A DNA stretch of 64,000 nucleotides from assembly GCF_018448935.1 (NCBI RefSeq), contig NZ_RCWC01000022.1, forward strand, positions 20,444 to 84,443, read 5' to 3'. Under the pieces are notes generated by a model. The model worked only from the letters and a program-made list of their open reading frames with translations, was not told the DNA's origin and ran no database searches. A program made the position numbers and the translations under genes. This DNA comes from Photorhabdus noenieputensis. GTDB taxonomy: Bacteria; Pseudomonadota; Gammaproteobacteria; Enterobacterales; Enterobacteriaceae. This document shows, one piece after another, positions 22,244 to 29,241 of the stretch (positions are counted from its first letter, which is position 1; each line of letters opens with the position of its first letter).

Positions 22244-23662
22244 TTAAGATTGAGTTTCACGTTGAGCAATAAACTCCAGCGCTTGATTAATACGGGATAA
22301 AGTACGGGTTTGCCCGATAGCATGAATAGTGACATCCACACCTGGGGATTGACCTGCACCGGTAGCAGCAACACGCAGTGGCATACCAATTTTACCCATA
22401 CCGACTTCCAGCTCATCAGCGGTGGATTGAATGGCATGATGCACATTTTCTGGTGTCCAATCAGCAATTGAAGCCAGCTTTGCATGGACAACTTCAAGAG
22501 GCTGACGGGCAACTGGGCGCAAATGTTTCTTCGCTGCATCGGCATCAAATTCAGCAAAATCTTCATAGAAGTAGCGGCAGGATTCAGCCATCTCTTTCAG
22601 CGTCTTACAGCGTTCGCCCAGTAATTTAATCAGATCAACCAACTGTGGACCATTGCGGGTATCAATACCTTGTTGCTCCATGTGCCATGCTAGATGAACG
22701 GCAACTTTCTCTGGAGGCAGGGTATTAATATAGTGGTGGTTCAGCCATTGCAGTTTTTCTGTATTGAATGCGCTGGCGGATTTATTAATAGCATCCAGGC
22801 TGAACAACTCAGTCATTTCTTCAATGCTGAAAATTTCTTGATCACCGTGTGACCAACCCAAACGAACCAGATAATTCAGCAGTGCTTCTGGCAGGTAGCC
22901 ATCATCACGGTATTGCATAACGCTTACTGCACCGTGACGTTTGGACAATTTTTTACCATCATCACCGAGGATCATCGAAACGTGAGCATATTCTGGTACG
23001 GGAGCGCCGAGTGCTTTCAGAATATTAATTTGGCGAGGTGTATTATTGATATGGTCTTCACCGCGGATGACATGGGTGATCTCCATATCCCAGTCATCGA
23101 TAACAACACAGAAATTATACGTTGGCGAGCCATCGGTACGACGGATAATCAGATCATCAAGTTCCTGATTGCTGAACTCAATGGGGCCTCGGATCTGATC
23201 ATTAAAAATAACAGAACCTTCCTGTGGATTGCGGAAACGGACAACATGGGGTTGATCTGGGTCATGTTGACATGGATTATCACGGCAACGGCCGTCATAA
23301 CGCGGTTTCTCGCCATTTGCCATTTGAGTTTCCCGCAACTCTTCCAGATGTTCTTTAGAACAATAGCAGCGATAAGCACTGCCTTGTTCTAGCATGTGAT
23401 CGATCGCCTGATTATAACGATCAAAGCGTTTCGTCTGATAATAAGGGCCTTCATCCCAATTCAGATTTAACCAGTTCATACCGTCCATAATGGCATTGAT
23501 AGCTTCCTGAGTTGAGCGTTCAAGGTCAGTATCTTCGATACGCAATACAAATTCGCCTTTGTTATGGCGGCTATATAACCAGGAATAAAGTGCGGTACGA
23601 GCACCGCCAACATGGAGATAGCCAGTTGGGCTTGGTGCGAAACGGGTTTTAATTTTACTCAT
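22244..23662 (-). CDS. gltX: Glutamyl-tRNA synthetase
   Basis: A 472-aa class I aminoacyl-tRNA synthetase that charges tRNA-Glu. The HIGH-type motif is in [18 protein letters not shown] (residues 8-25) and the KMSKS-type motif is [12 protein letters not shown] zinc-binding cluster with cysteines in [13 protein letters not shown] and [10 protein letters not shown] lies between them. The anticodon-binding domain fills the C-terminal half. Length equals E. coli GltX (471 aa). It is flanked by tRNA-Ala genes downstream and the divergent tRNA-Val/Lys operon upstream, the same order as in E. coli. Confidence 0.97.
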   Translation of the reverse strand: MSKIKTRFAPSPTGYLHVGGARTALYSWLYSRHNKGEFVLRIEDTDLERSTQEAINAIMDGMNWLNLNWDEGPYYQTKRFDRYNQAIDHMLEQGSAYRCYCSKEHLEELRETQMANGEKPRYDGRCRDNPCQHDPDQPHVVRFRNPQEGSVIFNDQIRGPIEFSNQELDDLIIRRTDGSPTYNFCVVIDDWDMEITHVIRGEDHINNTPRQINILKALGAPVPEYAHVSMILGDDGKKLSKRHGAVSVMQYRDDGYLPEALLNYLVRLGWSHGDQEIFSIEEMTELFSLDAINKSASAFNTEKLQWLNHHYINTLPPEKVAVHLAWHMEQQGIDTRNGPQLVDLIKLLGERCKTLKEMAESCRYFYEDFAEFDADAAKKHLRPVARQPLEVVHAKLASIADWTPENVHHAIQSTADELEVGMGKIGMPLRVAATGAGQSPGVDVTIHAIGQTRTLSRINQALEFIAQRETQS

Positions 23663-23887
23663 CGGGGATTGCCTTAATTACGTTTCACTTTTCAATGAAC
23701 GTTATTGGTGATTTAAAGTAATAAAAGTGGGGGTTATTTTATCACTGCACCTTAATTCCTCAATGCTGTTAACGGGGAGTTGTTGAGAAAAGTCAGTGTA
23801 TTTGTCTAAACTGTACCCTATAGTGATGATAATTATCTCACCCTTGTTTAATTTTGAGACGAACGATATTTTTCTCTAGAAAAAGCG

Positions 23888-23915
23888 TTGACTCACTCTG
23901 AACTATCCCTATAAT
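23888..23915 (+). promoter_or_regulatory. Strong sigma-70 promoter of the tRNA-Val/Lys operon
   Basis: TTGACT (23888-23893) and TATAAT (23910-23915) are 16 bases apart. They are followed by GCGACTCC, a G/C-rich discriminator as in stable-RNA promoters under stringent control. The first tRNA begins 18 bases after the -10 box. Confidence 0.88.
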
Positions 23916-23932
23916 GCGACTCCATCACGACG

Positions 23933-24008
23933 GGGCGATTAGCTCAGTTGGTAGAGCATCTCCCTTACAAGGAGGGGGTCATCAGTTCGAATCTGGTATC
24001 GCCCACCA
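23933..24008 (+). tRNA. tRNA-Val (UAC anticodon), copy 1
   Basis: A 76-nt cloverleaf starting GGGCGATTAGCTCAGTTGG and ending CGCCCACCA, with anticodon loop CTTACAA (anticodon TAC). First gene of the operon; corresponds to valU of E. coli. Confidence 0.97.
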
Positions 24009-24038
24009 TCTCGTTGTGATAAGAATGATTTTATGATT

Positions 24039-24114
24039 GGGCGATTAGCTCAGTTGGTAGAGCATCTCCCTTACAAGGAGGGGGTCATCAGTTCGAATCT
24101 GGTATCGCCCACCA
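24039..24114 (+). tRNA. tRNA-Val (UAC anticodon), copy 2
   Basis: Identical 76-nt tRNA, 30 bases after copy 1, with encoded CCA. Confidence 0.97.
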
Positions 24115-24157
24115 ATCATAAATTCAGTGGTATAAGCAGTAATAGTCATCATGAAGT

Positions 24158-24233
24158 GGGCGATTAGCTCAGTTGGTAGAGCATCTCCCTTACAAGGAGG
24201 GGGTCATCAGTTCGAATCTGGTATCGCCCACCA
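24158..24233 (+). tRNA. tRNA-Val (UAC anticodon), copy 3
   Basis: Identical 76-nt tRNA, 43 bases after copy 2, with encoded CCA. Confidence 0.97.
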
Positions 24234-24276
24234 CTTCATTAAGATTGTTTCAGGCGGTATCACATATCTTTGGTGC

Positions 24277-24352
24277 GGGTCGTTAGCTCAGTCGGTAGAG
24301 CAGTTGACTTTTAATCAATTGGTCGCAGGTTCGAATCCTGCACGACCCACCA
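24277..24352 (+). tRNA. tRNA-Lys (UUU anticodon), copy 1
   Basis: A 76-nt cloverleaf starting GGGTCGTTAGCTCAGTCGG and ending CGACCCACCA, with anticodon loop CTTTTAA (anticodon TTT). Corresponds to lysV, which follows the valine tRNAs in E. coli. Confidence 0.97.
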
Positions 24353-24387
24353 CTCCCAAAGATATTCAGAGTAGTTCTCCTATAGAT

Positions 24388-24463
24388 GGGTCGTTAGCTC
24401 AGTCGGTAGAGCAGTTGACTTTTAATCAATTGGTCGCAGGTTCGAATCCTGCACGACCCACCA
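24388..24463 (+). tRNA. tRNA-Lys (UUU anticodon), copy 2
   Basis: Same sequence as copy 1, 35 bases further on, with intact T-loop GGTTCGAATCC and encoded CCA. Confidence 0.97.
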
Positions 24464-24502
24464 TCTCAAAAAGATAAAATTGCATAATCTAATCATACAG
24501 AC

Positions 24503-24560
24503 GGGTCGTTAGCTTAGTCGGTAGAGCAGTTGACTTTTAATCAATGGATCGCAGGTTCGA
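24503..24560 (+). pseudogene. Interrupted tRNA-Lys, 5' part (58 nt)
   Basis: Matches tRNA-Lys from its first base to the T-loop GGTTCGA, then stops abruptly. There are a few substitutions (AGCTT for AGCTC in the D-stem, and TGGATCGC for TTGGTCGC after the anticodon stem). The missing 18-nt 3' part lies at 25345-25362, and 58 + 18 equals the full 76-nt tRNA. The gene therefore appears split by a 784-bp insertion. Confidence 0.85.
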
Positions 24561-24612
24561 GCCGAGCGAAGCGAGACAACAGCGCGTGAGCGCTGGCCCG
24601 ATATGAATATTA

Positions 24613-24643
24613 AAGGCCATCGGATGGTTAATCCGATGACCTT
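24613..24643 (-). terminator. Terminator of the toxin mRNA
   Basis: A stem of about 13 bp (24613-24625 and 24631-24643, one mismatch) lies about 20 bases beyond the toxin stop on the minus strand and is followed by TTTAATATT. Likely the 3' end of the toxin transcript. Confidence 0.6.
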
Positions 24644-24660
24644 AGCTACGTTTCCGTTAT

Positions 24661-24753
24661 CTATTTCAGAAATGTGCGGATCAATTCTAAAAGCGCAACT
24701 AATGCTTTGAGAACGATGATAGCAGTATCAATAAAGGCTTTGAATGCTTTCAT
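24661..24753 (-). CDS. TisB-like type I toxin (30-aa membrane peptide)
   Basis: A 30-residue hydrophobic, amphipathic peptide beginning MKAFKAFIDTAIIVLKALVA and ending in LLELIRTFLK. It aligns with the 29-aa E. coli toxin TisB along its length (D-x-AI-x-x-LK-x-x-VA-x-L-x-L pattern, C-terminal LK). TisB inserts in the inner membrane and collapses the proton-motive force. AGGAG lies 8 bases before the ATG. The mRNA would start about 200 bases upstream, leaving a long leader that includes a 22-nt stretch complementary to a second RNA transcribed nearby. This is the layout of TisB/IstR and Zor/Orz systems. No LexA box (CTG-N10-CAG) is visible near the promoter, unlike E. coli tisB. Too short for standard gene finders, so easily missed. 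Confidence 0.72.
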   Translation of the reverse strand: MKAFKAFIDTAIIVLKALVALLELIRTFLK

Positions 24754-24830
24754 CCGTTTTGCTCCTGTTAGGGAGCGCGATTTACCCAGCCATTGCCTTT
24801 ACACTGCCTGTCTGGCTGGTTCTCATCAGT

Positions 24831-24852
24831 GTTAGTTGAAGAGTAACGCGCT
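24831..24852 (-). promoter_or_regulatory. Predicted antitoxin-pairing site in the toxin mRNA leader
   Basis: A 22-nt sequence about 80-100 bases upstream of the toxin start. It is an exact inverted complement of 25113-25134. Because both RNAs are read on the minus strand, the leader and the antitoxin RNA would pair perfectly over 22 nt here. The flanks of the two copies do not match. Confidence 0.75.
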
Positions 24853-24958
24853 CTGACTGAGGCACTGAATCAGCACCACCTGTACTTCAGTCAGGGCTTA
24901 AGAAAACTTGCGTAGTAGATACACGGTCAGAACACTATCTCTAAACTAACAGCCGTTG

Positions 24959-24986
24959 ATTATAAGTTTATTTTGTCCTGATTCAA
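24959..24986 (-). promoter_or_regulatory. Promoter of the toxin mRNA
   Basis: On the minus strand TTGAAT (24981-24986) and a perfect TATAAT (24959-24964) are 16 bases apart, placing the transcript start near 24952. The leader is then about 200 nt. Confidence 0.75.
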
Positions 24987-25011
24987 TGGATTAGAGCGTG
25001 AATAGATAAAA

Positions 25012-25134
25012 ACAAAAAAACCAACTGGTGAGGTTGGTTTTTTTGCATTTACCCTTAGATAGTAGGGTAATTTATCTTTAATGCTATTCACCAAGTTGGT
25101 AGCCTCGGTTTTAGCGCGTTACTCTTCAACTAAC
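25012..25134 (-). ncRNA. Predicted antitoxin small RNA (about 120 nt), IstR-like
   Basis: Predicted from four parts on the minus strand: a promoter (TTGATA, 17 bases, TAGACT) ending near 25141; a start near 25134; a 5' end (25134-25113) that is the exact complement of the toxin leader site; and an intrinsic terminator. The terminator has stem CCAAC/GTTGG (25021-25025 and 25033-25037) and a long T-run on the minus strand. It lies in tandem with, and upstream of, the toxin gene rather than divergent as in E. coli istR/tisB. No open reading frame of note lies inside. Expression is unproven. Confidence 0.68.
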
Positions 25135-25140
25135 GTAGTT

Positions 25141-25169
25141 AGTCTACCCCCTAAAGTACGAAATATCAA
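25141..25169 (-). promoter_or_regulatory. Promoter of the antitoxin RNA
   Basis: On the minus strand TTGATA (25164-25169) and TAGACT (25141-25146) are 17 bases apart. Start about 7 bases downstream falls at the first base of the pairing sequence. Confidence 0.62.
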
Positions 25170-25344
25170 CATGAGGGGCTCATACTAAATTGACGGTATT
25201 ATCATGATGAAAGATCATCATAAATTGTGATAAAATATGTTTTTTTTGTTAAAAAACAGAATAATATTTCTTTTCCGGTCCATCAGATTTACAAGCCGTG
25301 TTTCTGATAGTGCTGACTTGAAGGATAAGGCCGTAGGCCGAGTC

Positions 25345-25362
25345 ATCCTGCACGACCCACCA
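25345..25362 (+). pseudogene. Interrupted tRNA-Lys, 3' part (18 nt)
   Basis: ATCCTGCACGACCCACCA is the exact 3' end of tRNA-Lys from the T-loop to CCA. It is followed by CATCTCAGAAGACAAAATT, the same kind of spacer that follows intact copy 2, so the right side of the insert re-joins the original tRNA array. Confidence 0.85.
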
Positions 25363-25398
25363 TCTCAGAAGACAAAATTCGAATAATCTCCATAAGAT

Positions 25399-25456
25399 GA
25401 ATCTTTAGCTCAGTCAGTAGAGCAGTTGACTTTTAATCAATGGGTCGCAGGTTCGA
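25399..25456 (+). pseudogene. Second broken tRNA-Lys remnant
   Basis: 58 nt similar to tRNA-Lys from the first base to GGTTCGA, with anticodon TTT but a damaged acceptor strand (GAATCTT instead of GGGTCGT). It is followed at 25457 by the same CGAAGCGAGACAACAGCGCG sequence that begins the 784-bp insert. A degenerate 3' end may remain near 25582-25599 (CTTGTACGACACACC). Not expected to make a functional tRNA. Confidence 0.75.
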
Positions 25457-25605
25457 GCTGGGCGAAGCGAGACAACAGCGCGTGAGCGCTGGCCCGCAGC
25501 AAAAGAAGTCACAAACAATGAGAACACTCAAACTATGGCCTCTTGGAAACAGGTAGAACCGAGATGTGGTAGGTAACTTTAATACTTGTACGACACACCG
25601 GCTAA

Positions 25606-25890
25606 TCAATGCGTCGCCAGGGCTTTATAGAAACTAGGGTTTTCTTGGATGATAGCTAACACCTTTGCCGCTAGTCCTGTCGGATTTCGACGTTTCTGTT
25701 CCCAGCTTTTAATTGTATCAAGGCTAGTGCCTAAAGCCTCCGCCATCTCTGTCTGTGAAATGTTAAGTTGAGCACGGATAGCTTTAACGTCGGCAACTTC
25801 GTATCGGGTTACATGCGCTGCGGCTTTATTACCTTGTTTAATTTCAACTGCTTCTTCTAGGGATGCTTTTAATTCGTCAAAAAAACTCAT
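25606..25890 (-). CDS. NadS-family antitoxin (HTH regulator)
   Basis: A 94-aa DNA-binding antitoxin. The helix-turn-helix of the HTH_3/Cro type spans QLNISQTEMAEALGTSLDTIKSWEQKRRNP. It is followed by TGLAAKVLAIIQENP, the characteristic C-terminus of NadS-type antitoxins. The start at 25890 is chosen because GAGGTG lies 5 bases upstream, inside the last codons of the toxin gene. In-frame codons up to 25902 lie before that site. The toxin gene precedes it on the same strand, the reverse of the usual antitoxin-first order but typical of HigBA/NadS pairs. It probably represses the operon through binding upstream of the toxin gene. Confidence 0.88.
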   Translation of the reverse strand: MSFFDELKASLEEAVEIKQGNKAAAHVTRYEVADVKAIRAQLNISQTEMAEALGTSLDTIKSWEQKRRNPTGLAAKVLAIIQENPSFYKALATH

Positions 25891-25891
25891 G

Positions 25892-26224
25892 TTACACCTC
25901 ATATTTTAGTAATTTTGTTAGTTTTTTCAGTTCTGCTTTCTCGGCATCCGTTAAGCTATCTTTTTTACTTTTCGGATAAGCCATCACCAGATAGATAATA
26001 TCTTCAGTCGCTAGAAGATAAATAACTCTGGTACTACCATTTTTTCCTTGTGAGCCTATAGCCATTCTGATTTTACGTAACCCCCCAGTACCACGTATTA
26101 GATCACCTTTATCTGGTGACTCGATAAGCTCTCGTTGCAGTTCTTTAAGTTCATCATCAGTGGCAATCTCTTTTATCTGTCGGGTAAACATACTAGTTTC
26201 GATAAACTCTATCGCATGACTCAC
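25892..26224 (-). CDS. RelE/HigB-like type II toxin
   Basis: A 110-aa toxin of the RelE/ParE fold, partner of the NadS-type antitoxin encoded immediately downstream. Recognisable stretches are FIETSMFTRQIKE at the N-terminus, the central GLRKIRMAIGSQGKNGSTRVIYLL strand pair and the YLVMAYPKSKKDSLT segment. The rest ends in a Lys/Leu-rich helix. Members usually cut mRNA on ribosomes, but some inhibit gyrase; the sequence does not decide. The stop codon is 1 base from the antitoxin start, so the pair is translationally coupled. It sits at the edge of the disrupted tRNA-Lys array, a common landing area for such modules. Confidence 0.88.
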   Translation of the reverse strand: MSHAIEFIETSMFTRQIKEIATDDELKELQRELIESPDKGDLIRGTGGLRKIRMAIGSQGKNGSTRVIYLLATEDIIYLVMAYPKSKKDSLTDAEKAELKKLTKLLKYEV

Positions 26225-26326
26225 TGGAAAACCTCCTTTATCCTAGAGTACAAGGTACTCTTATAATTCTAAAATTGCCAGCATGACTTACAAATTTATT
26301 CCATACCTTTAGTTGAAGATTTGAAA

Positions 26327-26485
26327 ATGATAGCAGACCTTAATGGCCTAGGTTATCAGCCATTAATTAGACAGGTTTTAAATCGTTTTGCTGATAGCGA
26401 GAAAAAACGGGTACTCGCCGAAGTTCACAGCAAGGCAATGAAAAATAAAAAAAGAAAATCCAATGAACGTCATAAGGCTGTTTAA
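26327..26485 (+). pseudogene. Remnant of a CopG-like antitoxin gene
   Basis: A 52-codon open frame (MIADLNGLGYQPLIRQVLNR...). In-frame codons upstream (IPLVEDLK) extend the similarity but no plausible start is seen. It resembles the C-terminal half of CopG/ribbon-helix-helix-type antitoxins, where DL...LGYQPLIRQVL is a familiar string, with a Lys-rich tail. The DNA-contacting N-terminus is missing, as is any partner toxin, so it is probably a decayed fragment. Assignment is from pattern memory only. Confidence 0.5.
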
Positions 26486-26505
26486 CCCCATGTCTTAGCT
26501 ACGTA

Positions 26506-26590
26506 TATACCCTAAAGATTTCAAGATGCATCACGACGGCAAGGGGGCCTCCGGGAGCATAGATAACTATATGACCGGGATGAGTGCAAA
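26506..26590 (+). repeat. ERIC element 4, truncated
   Basis: Starts TATACCC and keeps the first two-thirds of the ERIC, but has an internal deletion (GGGGGCCTCCGGG) and loses the right end after GATGAGTGC. Confidence 0.8.
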
Positions 26591-26679
26591 TTATTCATTC
26601 CTAAACGATCTATACCAATAATGCCAGATGGGATAAGCTTTACCTAATGGTTGTACTAGCTGATTATTAGGATATAAAA

Positions 26680-27645
26680 ATGAATCTCTACGGACTTGTT
26701 GCTGATATTGGCGGCACTAATGCCAGATTAGCACTTTGCAATTTGGAAAATGGGGCTATTGAACGGATTGAAACGTATAGTGCAAAACAACACGCCGGAT
26801 TAGAATCTATTATTAGTCACTATTTAGCGGAGCAAAAAACAGTAGTGGCTTATGCATGTATTGCTATTGCTTGCCCGATAAATGGTGATTGGGTAGAAAT
26901 GACCAATCACCAATGGGCATTTTCTATTAGTGAGCTGAAACGGACACTTGGGCTAGACAAATTAGATGTGATCAATGACTTCACGGCTGTATCTATGGCT
27001 ATTCCAATGCTGACAGAGGAATGCAAGCTTCAATTAGGAGGAGGAGAGGCGGTTAAAGACAAACCGATAGCGGTTTACGGGGCAGGGACTGGCCTCGGTG
27101 TAGCTCATTTGATCAAAGTAGACAAGCAATGGGTAAGTTTACCTGGTGAAGGTGGTCATGTAGATTTTGCAGCGAATAGTGAAGAACAAGACGCGATATT
27201 GGCTGTCTTACGGCGTAAATTTGGGCACGTTTCAGTAGAAAGAATCTTGTCCGGTAGTGGGTTGGTAAACCTTTATCAGGCCATTGCCATTTTGGATAAT
27301 CGTCAGCCGGAAGATTTAGAACCAGAAACCGTGACGCAACGAGCATTGGATGAAAGTTGTCAATATTGCCATCGTGCTCTGACACTATTTTGTGAAATTA
27401 TGGGGCGATTTGGTGGAAATTTAGCGTTAAATATGGGGACTTTTGGTGGTGTGTATATCGCTGGTGGTATAGTGCCGCGGTTTCTTGATTTCTTTAGGCA
27501 ATCGAACTTTCTTCATGGATTTGAAGATAAAGGGCGCTTTAAACCGTTAATACAACAGATTCCTGTTTATTTGATTACTCATCCACAACCAGGATTATTA
27601 GGTTCAGGTACCTATTTACGGCAACAGCTTTCACGTATTAATTAA
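26680..27645 (+). CDS. glk: Glucokinase
   Basis: A 321-aa ROK-unrelated bacterial glucokinase (Glk family) phosphorylating glucose to glucose 6-phosphate with ATP. The ATP-binding [12 protein letters not shown] is at residues 8-19. Glucose-contacting residues lie in [23 protein letters not shown] and [10 protein letters not shown], and GGVYIAGGI contributes the second phosphate loop. Length equals E. coli Glk (321 aa). It stands alone on the plus strand. About 1 kb without a clear gene follows. In this window it acts beside ptsHI-crr and pgm in glucose handling. Confidence 0.96.
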   Translation: MNLYGLVADIGGTNARLALCNLENGAIERIETYSAKQHAGLESIISHYLAEQKTVVAYACIAIACPINGDWVEMTNHQWAFSISELKRTLGLDKLDVINDFTAVSMAIPMLTEECKLQLGGGEAVKDKPIAVYGAGTGLGVAHLIKVDKQWVSLPGEGGHVDFAANSEEQDAILAVLRRKFGHVSVERILSGSGLVNLYQAIAILDNRQPEDLEPETVTQRALDESCQYCHRALTLFCEIMGRFGGNLALNMGTFGGVYIAGGIVPRFLDFFRQSNFLHGFEDKGRFKPLIQQIPVYLITHPQPGLLGSGTYLRQQLSRIN

Positions 27646-27774
27646 ATTATAAGGTCAGATATATATTTCAAAATTAATGATTGTATATATCTGACTGGAA
27701 TTTTTTAAATATCAATATTGCAACGGTATATTAATATTGAAAGCTATGAAAATCCATTTTATTTTTGAGTGTTT

Positions 27775-27846
27775 ATGATTTTATTTATATGGAATATTGG
27801 TTTGACAATATCGTTGTGGATTTATAAGAATAAAGTTAAAGAATAG
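27775..27846 (+). CDS. Possible 23-aa membrane peptide
   Basis: A short frame beginning MILFIWNIGLTISLW with a charged tail (YKNKVKE). The shape is that of a single-pass small membrane protein, but only a weak GAG lies 8-10 bases upstream of the ATG and no family is recognised. Could be chance in AT-rich DNA. Confidence 0.2.
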   Translation: MILFIWNIGLTISLWIYKNKVKE

Positions 27847-28072
27847 ATATTATGATTTTAACGATTAATGATTGAAATTATTGATTCTATAATTCACATT
27901 GAAAATATAATAATGGATATGGTGATTTTTTCATATAATTTATATGGTTACGATTTATTTTGGTAAAATTTAAATGTTATATTAAAATAAAAAATTCACA
28001 ATTTTATTAAAATATATTTACTGTTAAGATTAAATGGAAGTAAACATGCATCTCTATGAATTTAAACTGTTT

Positions 28073-28199
28073 TATACCCTACGGATTTCAAGATGCATCG
28101 CGACGGCAAGGGAGTGAATCCCCGGGAGCATAGGAAACTATGTGACCGGGGTGAGCGAGTGCAGCCAACAAAGAGGCAACTTGAAAGATAACGGGTATA
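28073..28199 (+). repeat. ERIC element 5 (127 bp)
   Basis: Full-length copy bounded by TATACCC and GGGTATA, in the glk-seqA spacer. Confidence 0.93.
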
Positions 28200-28655
28200 C
28201 TGTGTAACTGATATTCCCATTCGCTACTTAATCTCCCTTAATTGAATTTATTTTCGGCAATATTGCAATCAAGTTTGTCATTATCTGGGTTTAATATCAA
28301 AATAAATTATTATGTGATTATCAATGCCTAAATAGATAGTATTAAAAGATTGATATGACATTTGACAATGAGTAAATAGGTCTTATGACATTATTTACTA
28401 TCATCATCAAAACTTTTTGCAATATAGTGATGATTTATTATCCTGCTTGTGGGAAGCCTTTAACATGATAATGAGATTTATATTCACAATATTTATGTAA
28501 CTGATTGATTTATTTTAGATGAAAAGCGGATATTTTATTATGCTGTTTTTCATGTTTAAATACTTTTAAGTTATTGAAATTTTAATTGTTTTGTTTTCTC
28601 TTTTTATACTTTATAATCTGTCAAAATTTTTTATTTAGAACAGTACTGGATAGAA

Positions 28656-29180
28656 ATGAAAACGATAGAAGTTGATGAAGACCTTTACCGCTATATTGCC
28701 AGCCACACACAACATATTGGTGAAAGTGCATCTGATATTTTACGGCGCATGTTGAAATTTAACGCCGAGCAGCCAGTACAAAATGTGCAGCCTATTAGTG
28801 CTATGGAGAAATCGCCGGTAGTCCGCCAGCGTGATTCTGTCCGTGTGATACGTGAATTGTTACTTTCAGATGACTATTCTGATAAGAAAAAATCTGTTGA
28901 GCGTTTTATGTTGATCTTATCTACATTATACAGCTTGAACAGTGAAAGTTTTTCCCAGACGACTGATGCTATGCATGGTCGTACTCGTGTTTATTTTGCT
29001 GGTGATGAACAGACATTGCTTGCCAGTGGTAAACAAACTAAACCTCGTCACATTCCAGGCACACCTTTTTGGGTAATCACTAATACCAATACTGACCGTA
29101 AGCGTAATATGGTTGAACAAATTATGCAGGATATGAAATTCACAGCCAATTTTATCGACAAGGTGTGTGGCACAATTTAA
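28656..29180 (+). CDS. seqA: Negative regulator of replication initiation SeqA
   Basis: A 174-aa protein that binds hemimethylated GATC sites, sequesters oriC after initiation and organises new DNA. The N-terminal oligomerisation helix (MKTIEVDEDLYRYIASHTQHIGESASDILRRML) is followed by a short linker. The C-terminal DNA-binding domain includes GRTRVYFAGDEQTLLASGKQTKPRHIPGTPFWVITNTNT and RKRNMVEQIM. Slightly shorter than E. coli SeqA (181 aa), the difference being in the linker. pgm follows 61 bases later on the same strand, the same pair as in E. coli. Confidence 0.97.
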   Translation: MKTIEVDEDLYRYIASHTQHIGESASDILRRMLKFNAEQPVQNVQPISAMEKSPVVRQRDSVRVIRELLLSDDYSDKKKSVERFMLILSTLYSLNSESFSQTTDAMHGRTRVYFAGDEQTLLASGKQTKPRHIPGTPFWVITNTNTDRKRNMVEQIMQDMKFTANFIDKVCGTI

Positions 29181-29241
29181 CTGATTAAGGCTGCGCTGAC
29201 GAATAAAGTTCAGTGCAGCTCTTGTCCAGGGGAGATTTAAC

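Larger units (their letters stand above)
24561..25344. mobile_element. 784-bp insert in the tRNA-Lys T-loop carrying a type I toxin-antitoxin locus
   Basis: This segment lies exactly between the two halves of a tRNA-Lys gene. Its left end (GAGCGAAGCGAGACAACAGC, then the CAGCGC/GCGCTG hairpin and GGCCCG) recurs almost unchanged directly after the T-loop of the next broken tRNA-Lys at 25457. The same sequence therefore entered, or was copied into, the same tRNA position twice. No integrase or transposase gene lies inside. Contents are a TisB-like toxin gene, its promoter, an antitoxin RNA gene and terminators. It is either a small integrated element, a remnant of a larger island, or the product of duplication and deletion. 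Confidence 0.65.
27646..28655. other. 1-kb AT-rich intergenic region between glk and seqA
   Basis: Very AT-rich, with an ERIC at 28073-28199 and the seqA promoter region at the end. The only small frame of interest is a 23-codon hydrophobic peptide at 27775-27846. No RNA gene is recognisable. Confidence 0.6.

Noticed and set aside
23933..24463. Regularly spaced repeats resembling a CRISPR array
   Set aside because: The repeats are 76-nt tRNA cloverleafs with encoded CCA and unequal spacers; no cas genes are present.
24151..24477. A 108-aa open frame with tandem repeated peptides (SLAQSVEQLTFNQ)
   Set aside because: It is read straight through three tRNA genes; the peptide repeat is the tRNA-Lys repeat in translation, not a protein.
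24853..24990. LexA (SOS) box at the TisB-like promoter
   Set aside because: No CTG-N10-CAG with correct spacing was found around the -35/-10 boxes; nearby CTG...CAG pairs have 9 or 11 bases between them.
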